NCBI GenBank assembly: GCA_963805305.1
Contig: CAWDTM010000008.1
Span: 62,001 to 126,000 of the forward strand
Source of the DNA: CAVXEH01 sp963805305
Lineage (GTDB): Bacteria > Chloroflexota > Limnocylindria > QHBO01
DNA length: 64,000 bases
Direction: 5' to 3'
Numbering within the stretch: the stretch's first letter is position 1; each line of letters opens with the position of its first letter. The notes below the pieces were generated by a model that did no database searches, was not told the DNA's origin, and was given only the letters and a program-made list of their open reading frames with translations. Below, one piece after another: positions 39,887-47,226 of this stretch. The translations under genes were made by a program, and so were the position numbers.

Positions 39887-41940
39887 GGAGCCGATGATAC
39901 GGGCCCTGTCGCGGCACCCCGTGTCACGAGCCGGTAGATGGTGAGCGACGGGTTGCGGTAGACCGCTTCGAAGCCCGGCACCGCGCTGAACTCGACCGGG
40001 TCCGGGCAGGGCGACGGCCAGCCTCCCTCGATGAGGTACGTGGCATGCAGCGATCGCATGAGGCTTGCCGTCCCGGTCGGGCTTCCACCGCAGAAGATGG
40101 CCCTCACCTGCGCGGCGCGCTCATCCGGGGAGTAGCCCAGGTTGGCCACGTACGGCTGGAAGGTGAGGAGCCGCAGCCGCCCCGCCGGATCGGTGGGGGC
40201 GTTCAGCCAACCGTCGGTCGCAAAGACGGCGTCGTCGGGCGTGTTGGCCGCAATCCATTCGGACGCAGCGAGCTGGTCCGCGGAGAGCACCTGCTCGCGG
40301 TTGAGCGCGGTCCAGGCGCCCACCAGGAGTGGAGACGGAAGGCTCAGGGCGAGCACAACGGCCACCGCCGGCCACGGCCATCGGCGCAGGAGCCAGCCGG
40401 CGAGGAGGGCGACCGCGATCCACATCGCCTGGAAGTACTTGTTCATGTCGAAGGCGATGGTGCTGACCTGGACCACGTTCGGGATCACGAAGAGCACGAT
40501 CACCCATCCTGCCAGGAACCAGCGCACGGGCGTCCGGCGCCAGAGGAGTGCGGCGGCGGCCAGCACCAGCGGCACGCCCAGGTTCGTCACGTAGAAGAAG
40601 GCCACGGCCCAGGGACCATCCGCGAACGGGGCGGACTCCCAGCCGGCGACCAGCTTGAGCGCCCCTGACCCGGTCGCCTGGAGGAGCGGCGCCACGGCGA
40701 AGGGCAGGCTGAGGAGGTACGGGGCCAGGAAGAGCAGCGCGTTGCGAGGCGTGGCTGCATCGGTCAGTCGTCCGGCGGTGACGACCCAGAGCAAGGCCAG
40801 GAGCAGGCCGGCGGGGAAGAAGAAGAAATGGAAGGGAGCCAGGAGGGCTCCCGTCAGTCCGGCCAGGGCGATCAGCATCGGGCGGTCTCGCCAGCCGGCA
40901 CGCCGCCGTCTCGCGGTCGGCAGGCCCGCCACGAGGAGGAGGACCATGGCCACCAGCATGGGCAGGCCGGCCATCGTGGCGCGGTGGACGAGGAGCCCGG
41001 TGCCCATCACGGACGGGATCCGGAAGTACGGCCAGGTGACCTGGCCCAGCGGGTCGAACCACGCGTTGTCGTAGCTGTGCGCGGTGACCAGGCTCAGCGG
41101 GTCACCCAGGCCGTTGGCCAGGTCCCCCACCAACCGGATCCAGCCGAACCCCCCGGCGAAGACCGCGATGCCCCCCGCGATGAACGCGGCGCGGCGCGCG
41201 CCACGGCCCCGGAGCAGGGTCCGGCCGAGCCCATGGACACACAGGACCAGCGAGCCTGCCAGGATCGCGGACGAGGTGACGAAGACCGGGATCGCGAAGA
41301 GCCCGGCCGCGTTCGCGACGATCGCGTCGTGGAAGTCGGCGAACCAGTGGTAGACGAGCGGTTCGCCCGCGAAGTACGGCACCTGCGGCGGGAAGTTGCC
41401 GGCGTTCAGGCTCTGGGCGATGGAGAGATGGACGCCGAGGTCGCTCCAGTTCGAGCCGCCGCTGTCGACGCCCGCGGCGGTGACGTGCCACAGTCCGCTG
41501 GCGAGGACGAGGCCCACGAAGCTCCCGGCGACGAGCGCCAGGAGGAACGGCGCCGGTTCCCGGGCGAATGCGTTCCAGGCGCCACGGACGCTGTGCGCCA
41601 GGCCGCCGAACGGGCTGCCGCGCCAGGCCGCGACGGGGATGGGGGCCGCGAGAAGCACGGCGGCCACGAAGACCGTTGCGCGCGAGTAGCCGAACGGCAA
41701 CGAGAGCCACCAGACGAGGTGGGTGCTCACCGCGACGGAGAGGATGACCGCCAGTCCCAGGCGCCCGGTCGCGGGGATCCGCGGCAGCGCCAGCGCAACG
41801 ATGCCCCACCCGGGCACGAGGTAGAGGAGCGGCCAGACGACGGGGATGGCCAGCGCGGGCTGGAGCCACGCTCCCCCCAGCGCGACGAGCACGACGATCC
41901 CGGCGATGCCCGCCGCGAGCGGGGAGCCTGGGCGGCTCAC
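39883..41940 (-). CDS. Polytopic membrane protein, GT-C glycosyltransferase-like
   Basis: 685 residues with about 12-14 predicted membrane helices and a soluble C-terminal part of about 150 residues (LAASEWIAANTPDDAVFATDG) that resembles the end domain of DUF2298/YfhO and PMT-like proteins. An early outside loop with an Asp-rich stretch (VDSGGSNWSDLGVHL) is where GT-C enzymes place their catalytic Asp. It may transfer a lipid-linked sugar to an envelope target; this is inference. The start is GTG 41940, directly adjacent to the NERD-like gene's stop. Confidence 0.75.
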   Translation of the reverse strand: MSRPGSPLAAGIAGIVVLVALGGAWLQPALAIPVVWPLLYLVPGWGIVALALPRIPATGRLGLAVILSVAVSTHLVWWLSLPFGYSRATVFVAAVLLAAPIPVAAWRGSPFGGLAHSVRGAWNAFAREPAPFLLALVAGSFVGLVLASGLWHVTAAGVDSGGSNWSDLGVHLSIAQSLNAGNFPPQVPYFAGEPLVYHWFADFHDAIVANAAGLFAIPVFVTSSAILAGSLVLCVHGLGRTLLRGRGARRAAFIAGGIAVFAGGFGWIRLVGDLANGLGDPLSLVTAHSYDNAWFDPLGQVTWPYFRIPSVMGTGLLVHRATMAGLPMLVAMVLLLVAGLPTARRRRAGWRDRPMLIALAGLTGALLAPFHFFFFPAGLLLALLWVVTAGRLTDAATPRNALLFLAPYLLSLPFAVAPLLQATGSGALKLVAGWESAPFADGPWAVAFFYVTNLGVPLVLAAAALLWRRTPVRWFLAGWVIVLFVIPNVVQVSTIAFDMNKYFQAMWIAVALLAGWLLRRWPWPAVAVVLALSLPSPLLVGAWTALNREQVLSADQLAASEWIAANTPDDAVFATDGWLNAPTDPAGRLRLLTFQPYVANLGYSPDERAAQVRAIFCGGSPTGTASLMRSLHATYLIEGGWPSPCPDPVEFSAVPGFEAVYRNPSLTIYRLVTRGAATGPVSSAP
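39886..39899 (-). promoter_or_regulatory. Putative internal leaderless promoter (-10 TATCAT) of the importer
   Basis: TATCAT on the minus strand ends seven bases before ATG 39886, inside the last codons of the 685-residue membrane protein gene. Confidence 0.5.
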
Positions 41941-42513
41941 TCAGCCGTTCGGTGTCGAGGGTGCCAGGCGGGGGAGCGGCTGCCTCGGATCGAGAACGGC
42001 GACGATGCGGTCGACCTGCGGATCGGTGAGAATCTCGTCGCGCATGATCCGGCGGGCAAGCCCGTCGAGGGTGGCGTGGACATGGATCCCGGGACGCTGG
42101 TCGGCCTCCCAGCCGATCTCGGTCTCCGCACCGGTGACCAGGCAGGCCTCCACGCCGGCAGGGAGTCCGGCGCGCTCGAGGATCAGCTCCAGCCGGTGCC
42201 CCGCGAGCCGGGCCCGGGTCACGGGCAGCGCGTCCCACGGAATCCACGAGTCGGTGGACCGACTCCAGCGGTACCAGTGGCCGTTCCGCTTGCGGAAGCG
42301 GCCGCGATCATGACCCAGAGAGAGTGCCCAGGTCCCACCCGGCCCGACCACCACCGCGTCGGTCGGCTCCGACCCGGCGGGCGCCGCGTGGCGGACGTAG
42401 TGGAATCGATCGTCGAGATGCCGGCCGAGTCCGGCGGCCAGGCGGTCGGGAGCGAGCGCGGAGAATCGGCCGAAGGGAAGGCGGGAGTGGGAGGCCGTGG
42501 TGTGCAGAATCAT
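41941..42513 (-). CDS. NERD-like domain protein, probably nuclease-inactive
   Basis: 190 residues. Residues of about 25-90 resemble a nuclease-related domain: LAAGLGRHLDDRF, then TDAVVVGPGGTWALSLGHDRG, which aligns with the family's DxVVVGPxGVFVIETKxxxG. The Asp is kept, but the Glu and Lys of the ETK motif are Leu and Gly, so nuclease activity is doubtful. The rest is a helical domain. The immediately following gene encodes the polytopic membrane protein. ATG 42513. Confidence 0.6.
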   Translation of the reverse strand: MILHTTASHSRLPFGRFSALAPDRLAAGLGRHLDDRFHYVRHAAPAGSEPTDAVVVGPGGTWALSLGHDRGRFRKRNGHWYRWSRSTDSWIPWDALPVTRARLAGHRLELILERAGLPAGVEACLVTGAETEIGWEADQRPGIHVHATLDGLARRIMRDEILTDPQVDRIVAVLDPRQPLPRLAPSTPNG

Positions 42514-42580
42514 GGGTCGGACGATCGTCTGCCTGCGGTGGCGTGGTGTCGGGTGTCCCCCTGGATCGGACCGGTCAAGT

Positions 42581-43093
42581 CTACCGCGACAGGTTCGTCT
42601 CGCCTAGGTCCAGCGACATCGCGACCGCCCGCTCCTCGTATCCCAGCGAGCGGTACAGGCTGCGGGCCACCTGGTTGCCCCCGAAGACATTGAGATCGAT
42701 GCGCGTCAGCCCCCTGGCCCGGGCCGTCTCCTCGACGAGCCGCATCGCCTGTCGCCCAAAGCCCCTGCCGCGGCTCTCGGGGTCGATCTCGACGTCCCAG
42801 ACGTAGAGGACCGGGCGACCGTCGATCTCGCGATGGCCGACCCACAGGCGGCCCACCGCGTTCCCCTCCGCCTCGAGCACCATGATCTGCTGGCCCGTGG
42901 TGTCGAGGCCGTCGGGCAGCACGGCGGCCATGTCGTGCTCCGCCTTGCGTTGCGCGGCCATTCGCTCCACGAGCCCGTTGGTGGCAATGTCCTCGGCGTA
43001 GGCATCCGTGACCCGGCGGTACCAGGCGGCGTACGCATCAGCGCGAAGGGGCCGCGCGGTGAGGGTCGGAGGCGTGGGACGGGCGTCTGTCAC
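42581..43093 (-). CDS. GNAT-family N-acetyltransferase
   Basis: 170 residues. The acetyl-CoA site is VEIDPESRGRGFGRQAM (R/QxxGxG/A), preceded by GRLWVGHREIDG and followed by LNVFGGNQVARSLYRSLGY, a classic GNAT motif B. The substrate is unknown; it is likely RimI-like or small-molecule-specific. GTG 43093 is preceded at exactly six bases by TACCAT, hence leaderless. It is divergent from folE, whose TAGCAT is about 34 bases away. Confidence 0.87.
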   Translation of the reverse strand: MTDARPTPPTLTARPLRADAYAAWYRRVTDAYAEDIATNGLVERMAAQRKAEHDMAAVLPDGLDTTGQQIMVLEAEGNAVGRLWVGHREIDGRPVLYVWDVEIDPESRGRGFGRQAMRLVEETARARGLTRIDLNVFGGNQVARSLYRSLGYEERAVAMSLDLGETNLSR

Positions 43094-43105
43094 GGCGGCA
43101 TGGTA
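43093..43105 (-). promoter_or_regulatory. Putative leaderless promoter (TACCAT, six-base spacer)
   Basis: TACCAT on the minus strand (43105-43100) ends six bases before GTG 43093 of the acetyltransferase gene. Confidence 0.55.
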
Positions 43106-43138
43106 GCCGGAGCCGCGGGGCTCGTCCGGCGTGGCTGG

Positions 43139-43151
43139 TAGCATCCGCGCA
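43139..43151 (+). promoter_or_regulatory. Putative leaderless promoter (TAGCAT, six-base spacer)
   Basis: TAGCAT at 43139-43144 ends six bases before ATG 43151 of folE; no Shine-Dalgarno sequence. Confidence 0.55.
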
Positions 43152-43729
43152 TGGCAAGCATGCAGGTCGGTCCGGAGATCGAAGAGGCGGTCCGCGTCAT
43201 GCTCCTGGAGATCGGGGAGGATCCCGATCGGGCTGGGTTGGCGGGGACACCCGGCCGCGTGCGGCGCATGTACGAGGAGCTCGCGGCCGGCTACCGCGTG
43301 GACCCGGACGAGCTCATGAACGGCGCGTGCTACGACGTCGAGTACGACGAGATGGTGGTCGTGCGCGACATCGGCTTCTTCTCGCTCTGCGAGCACCACC
43401 TGCTGCCCTTCTTCGGGAAGGTGCACGTGGGATACCTGCCGAAGGGCCGGGTCATCGGCCTGTCGAAGATCCCGCGCATCGTGGAGATGTACGGTCGACG
43501 CCTCCAGCTCCAGGAGCGGCTCACCCAGCAGGTTGCCGAGTTCCTCATGGAGCGGCTCGCGCCCCGCGGGGTGGCCTGCGTCGTCGAGGCCAGCCACATG
43601 TGCACCATGATGCGGGGTGTGAAGAAGGAGCAGGCGCGGATGGTGACCAGCGCCATGCTGGGCCGGTTCCGCATGGACCCCAAGACGCGGACCGAGTTCC
43701 TGGCCCTGATCGGCAACCCGGGCGGCTAG
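43151..43729 (+). CDS. folE: GTP cyclohydrolase I
   Basis: 192 residues, standard size. It converts GTP to dihydroneopterin triphosphate, the first step of folate and pterin synthesis. Zinc ligands appear in SLCEHHLLPFFGKVHVGY (Cys and His) and in SHMCTMMRGV (second Cys). Other signatures are GTPGRVRRMYEEL and IGLSKIPRIV. It is followed after 12 bases by the mutase small subunit, whose -10 reuses the folE stop codon. No other folate genes are adjacent. Confidence 0.96.
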   Translation: MASMQVGPEIEEAVRVMLLEIGEDPDRAGLAGTPGRVRRMYEELAAGYRVDPDELMNGACYDVEYDEMVVVRDIGFFSLCEHHLLPFFGKVHVGYLPKGRVIGLSKIPRIVEMYGRRLQLQERLTQQVAEFLMERLAPRGVACVVEASHMCTMMRGVKKEQARMVTSAMLGRFRMDPKTRTEFLALIGNPGG

Positions 43730-43742
43730 AATCGGCCAGCGA
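43727..43742 (+). promoter_or_regulatory. Putative leaderless promoter overlapping the folE stop codon
   Basis: TAGAAT at 43727-43732 begins with the folE stop TAG and ends nine bases before ATG 43742. Confidence 0.5.
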
Positions 43743-44182
43743 TGACGAACGAGAGCGGGACCGATGGCGGCGCCAGCGAACGCGAGGGGCCGATCCGGGT
43801 CCTGATCGCCAAGCCCGGCCTGGACGGCCACGACCGTGGCGCGAAGGTGCTCGCCCGCGGCCTGCGCGACGAGGGCTTCGAGGTGATCTACACCGGGCTG
43901 CGCCAGACGCCCGAGATGATCGCCGATGCCGCCGAGCAGGAGGACGTCGACGTCGTCGGGCTCTCGATCCTCTCCGGCGCGCACATGACGCTTCTGCCCA
44001 GGATCGCGTCGCTCGTTCGCGAGCGCGGCATGGGCGACGTCCTCATCGCCGCCGGCGGGATCATTCCCGACGCGGACATCGGTCCCTTGCGGGAGGCCGG
44101 CATCTCGGAGATCTTCGGGCCCGGGACGAGCATCGGCGAGGTCGCTCGCTACCTGCGCGAGCACGTCCGTCGGTCGCGCTGA
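43742..44182 (+). CDS. B12-binding small subunit of an acyl-CoA mutase
   Basis: 146 residues, a stand-alone cobalamin-binding domain. KPGLDGHDRG contains the DxHxxG motif whose His replaces dimethylbenzimidazole; LSILSGAH and IAAGGIIP give the SxL and GG motifs. It must pair with a large subunit, most likely the one at 20414-22162. Similar size and split to Streptomyces IcmB. The MeaB chaperone gene follows after 21 bases, supporting a shared function. Confidence 0.93.
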   Translation: MTNESGTDGGASEREGPIRVLIAKPGLDGHDRGAKVLARGLRDEGFEVIYTGLRQTPEMIADAAEQEDVDVVGLSILSGAHMTLLPRIASLVRERGMGDVLIAAGGIIPDADIGPLREAGISEIFGPGTSIGEVARYLREHVRRSR

Positions 44183-44203
44183 CCCGCATGTGCCGGCCGG
44201 CCC

Positions 44204-45121
44204 GTGGCTGATGCCTCCGCCCTCCTCGAGGCGGCGGTGGCCGGGGACCGGAGGGCGCTCGCGCGGCTTCTCACCGCAATCGAGGGCGGCGACGCCGATA
44301 CACGGGCCGTGCTGCCCGCGGTGTTCGGGGCCACCCGCGGAGCGCACGTGGTGGGCGTCACCGGTCCGCCCGGGGCGGGCAAGTCCACGCTGGTCAGTGC
44401 GCTGACCTCCGAGTATCGGCGCCGTGGCCGACGCGTGGGGATCGTGGCCGTCGACCCGTCGTCGCCGTACACCGGCGGCGCGATCATGGGCGACCGCATC
44501 CGGATGATGGAGCACGCGTCCGATCGCGACGTCTTCATGCGCAGCATGGCCGCGCGCGGGGAGCTGGGCGGGATCGCCGGCGCGACCTGGTTGGCCGCCG
44601 CGGCGCTCGACGCGGCCGGCTACGACCCCGTCCTGGTGGAGACCGTGGGAGCCGGCCAGAGTGAGGTGGAGATCGCCCGGCTGGCGGAGACGACGGTGGT
44701 GGTCGAGGTGCCGGAGATGGGCGACGAGGTCCAGGCCATCAAGGCCGGGCTCCTGGAGGTCGCCGACGTTGTCGCGGTGAACAAGGGCGATCGGCCGGGT
44801 GCGGACCGGGCCGCGCGCCAGCTCCGCGCGATGCTGGCCGGGGCCGGCGGGCGCTTCGGAGCGCCACCGCCGATCCTCGTCACGACGGCGGTCACCGGCG
44901 AGGGTGTCGCGGCGCTCGTCGATGCGATCGACGCCCATCGTGAGACGGCGCGATCCCGGGAGCAGGCCCTGGCCCGTGCGCGAAACCAGGTCCTCCGCGC
45001 ACTCTCCGAGCAGGCGGCGCGACGGGCTGCGGCCGACCCACGGTGGAACGAGACGATCCGAGCCGTGGCGGACCGCGAGCTCGACCCGATCACCGCGGCG
45101 GGGAGCCTGCTCGAGCACTGA
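44204..45121 (+). CDS. meaB: MeaB/ArgK-family G-protein chaperone of the B12 mutase
   Basis: 305 residues. G-domain motifs: Walker A GVTGPPGAGKST, VDPSSPYTGGAIMGDRIRM (switch-type), ETVGAGQSEVE and the guanine-binding NKGD. MeaB uses GTP to gate cofactor loading and to protect the radical mutase from inactivation. GTG 44204 is inferred from homology; the preceding region has no ribosome site. Directly behind the B12-binding subunit gene. Confidence 0.94.
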   Translation: MADASALLEAAVAGDRRALARLLTAIEGGDADTRAVLPAVFGATRGAHVVGVTGPPGAGKSTLVSALTSEYRRRGRRVGIVAVDPSSPYTGGAIMGDRIRMMEHASDRDVFMRSMAARGELGGIAGATWLAAAALDAAGYDPVLVETVGAGQSEVEIARLAETTVVVEVPEMGDEVQAIKAGLLEVADVVAVNKGDRPGADRAARQLRAMLAGAGGRFGAPPPILVTTAVTGEGVAALVDAIDAHRETARSREQALARARNQVLRALSEQAARRAAADPRWNETIRAVADRELDPITAAGSLLEH

Positions 45122-45155
45122 GCTGCGGGGCAGCCTCGCGGCTCGCCGGCCCTGC

Positions 45156-45170
45156 TAGGCTAGCCAGCCA
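45156..45170 (+). promoter_or_regulatory. Putative leaderless promoter (-10 TAGGCT)
   Basis: TAGGCT at 45156-45161 ends eight bases before ATG 45170, the first gene of the beta-oxidation operon. Confidence 0.5.
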
Positions 45171-46042
45171 TGAGCATCGAACGCGTCTTCGTCATCGGCG
45201 CGGGCCTGATGGGGCACGGCATCGCCCAGGTCAGCGCCGCCGCCGGGAAATCGGTCACCCTCGCGGACCGCACCGCCGAGCTGGCGGAGAAGGGCAAGGC
45301 CCGCGTCGCCGGGAACCTGGGCCGCCAGGTCTCCAAGGGCAAGCTGGAGCAGACTGCCGCGGACGCAATTCTGTCCCGGATCACGACCTCCGCCGGCCCG
45401 GCCGCCGCCGCGGGTCACGACATCGTCGTCGAGGCCGTCTTCGAGGACGAGCCGCTGAAGCGTGAAACCTGGACGGCCCTCACGGCAGCGGCGGATCGCG
45501 GCACCATCTTCGCGTCCAACACGAGCAGCATCAGCATCACCGGCCTGGCGACGGTCACCGACCGGCCAGCGCAGTTCATCGGGCTGCACTTCTTCAGCCC
45601 CGTCCCGGTCATGAAGCTGATCGAGATCATCCGTGGCCTGGAGACCGATGGCGCGACGTACGCGGCCTGCCGCACGTTCGCCGAGGAGCTGGGCAAGACC
45701 GTGATCGAGTCGAAGGACATGCCCGGCTTCCTGGTCAACCGGATGCTGGGCCCCTTCATCAACGAGGCCGTCTTCGCACTGATGGAATCGACCGGTACCG
45801 CCGAGGACATCGATACCGGGGCCAGGCTGGGCCTGAACCACCCGATGGGACCGCTGGAGCTGAGCGACTTCATCGGCAACGACGTCATGCTCGGCGTCAT
45901 GGATGTGCTGTACCGCGGGTTCGGCGATCCCAAGTTCCGTGCTGCCCCGCTCCTGCGGCAGATGGTCACCGCCGGCCACCTCGGACGCAAGGCGGGCCGG
46001 GGGTTCTACCGCTACGACGAGAGCGGGAGCAAGATCGGCTGA
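45170..46042 (+). CDS. 3-hydroxyacyl/3-hydroxybutyryl-CoA dehydrogenase
   Basis: 290 residues, the stand-alone short form. It oxidises 3-hydroxyacyl-CoA with NAD(P). The dinucleotide loop is VIGAGLMGHGIAQ; FASNTSSISIT carries the Ser/Asn, GLHFFSPVPVMKLIEI the catalytic His, then PGFLVNRML. It ends KAGRGFYRYDE. It is the first of three overlapping genes (dehydrogenase, acyl-CoA dehydrogenase, acyl-CoA synthetase). Confidence 0.95.
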   Translation: MSIERVFVIGAGLMGHGIAQVSAAAGKSVTLADRTAELAEKGKARVAGNLGRQVSKGKLEQTAADAILSRITTSAGPAAAAGHDIVVEAVFEDEPLKRETWTALTAAADRGTIFASNTSSISITGLATVTDRPAQFIGLHFFSPVPVMKLIEIIRGLETDGATYAACRTFAEELGKTVIESKDMPGFLVNRMLGPFINEAVFALMESTGTAEDIDTGARLGLNHPMGPLELSDFIGNDVMLGVMDVLYRGFGDPKFRAAPLLRQMVTAGHLGRKAGRGFYRYDESGSKIG

Positions 46043-47226
46043 TGGTCGCCGCGGCACCGCCCACCCGTCCGGACCCCTTCGCCCTCACGGAGGAGGAGCG
46101 GCAGGTTCGCGACACCGTGCGGGACTTCGCGCAGCGCGAGCTGGCACCCACGGCCGCCCAGCGCGACGAGGAGGAGCGCTACGACCGGTCCCTCTTCCGC
46201 GGGATGGCGGAGCTGGGCCTGGCCGGCCTGCCCTATCCGGAGAAGTACGGCGGGGCCGGGATGGGGACCTTCCCGTGGGTCCTGGCCTGCGAAGAGATCG
46301 GCGCGGCCGACATGGGGATGGCGGTGAGCCTCTCCGTTCACGTCCTGGCCCAGCTGCCCATCCTGGCGCACGGAACCGACGAGCAGAAGGCGCGCCTGCT
46401 GCCGCCCATGACCGCCGGGGAGCGTCTTGGCGCCTTCGCGCTCACGGAGCCCGGAGCGGGGTCGGACGCCGCGGCGCTGGCGTTGCGCGCCGAGCGCACG
46501 GACGGGGGCTACGCGCTGACCGGCAGCAAGATCTGGATCACGAACGGCCATGAGTCGGAGGTGACCATCGTCTTCGCCACGGTCGATCGCTCGCGGGGGC
46601 GAGAGGGGATCACCGCCTTCGCCGTCGAGCGGCCCACCGACGGCTTCACCGTTGCCGGGCACGAGCGAAAGATGGGGATCCGCGACTCGGTCTCCGCGGA
46701 GCTCGTCTTCGACGGCGCTGTGGTGCCGGAGGCGAACCGCCTGGGAGCGGAGGGCGACGGGCTCAAGGTGGCGCTCTCATCGCTGGGCGCCGGCCGGATC
46801 AGTATCGCTGCCATCTGCGTGGGCGTGGCGCGCGCCGCCCTGGAGCATGCCGGTCGCTATGCGCTGCAGCGGACCCAGTTCGGCCGGCCCATCGCCGACC
46901 AGGAGATGATCCAGGCGATGCTCGCCGATGCGGCCACCAAGGTCGAGGCGGCGCGCCTCCTGACCTGGCGGGCAGCGCGTCTGCGCGACGCGGGAGAACC
47001 CATCAACGCGGCAAGCAGCATGGCCAAGATGTTCGCGTCGGACGCCGCCATGGAGGTGACAACCGACGCCGTGCAGGTTTACGGTGGCGCCGGATACAGC
47101 CGGGACAACCCGGTGGAGCGCCTCATGCGGGATGCCAAGGGGGCGCAGATCTACGAGGGCACCAACCAGATCCATCGGCTCATCGTCGCGCAGCACCTGC
47201 TCGAGGGGCTGCGGCGGAGCACATGA
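46042..47226 (+). CDS. Acyl-CoA dehydrogenase
   Basis: 394 residues. FAD/substrate motifs FALTEPGAGSDAAAL and GSKIWITNG; catalytic-base region YEGTNQIH with VQVYGGAGYS before it. It oxidises acyl-CoA to enoyl-CoA, probably short chain (butyryl-type) given the neighbours. ATG 46042 shares a base with the previous stop (TGATG), and its own end overlaps the next start as ATGA, so all three enzymes are coupled. An enoyl-CoA hydratase is not encoded here. Confidence 0.95.
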   Translation: MVAAAPPTRPDPFALTEEERQVRDTVRDFAQRELAPTAAQRDEEERYDRSLFRGMAELGLAGLPYPEKYGGAGMGTFPWVLACEEIGAADMGMAVSLSVHVLAQLPILAHGTDEQKARLLPPMTAGERLGAFALTEPGAGSDAAALALRAERTDGGYALTGSKIWITNGHESEVTIVFATVDRSRGREGITAFAVERPTDGFTVAGHERKMGIRDSVSAELVFDGAVVPEANRLGAEGDGLKVALSSLGAGRISIAAICVGVARAALEHAGRYALQRTQFGRPIADQEMIQAMLADAATKVEAARLLTWRAARLRDAGEPINAASSMAKMFASDAAMEVTTDAVQVYGGAGYSRDNPVERLMRDAKGAQIYEGTNQIHRLIVAQHLLEGLRRST

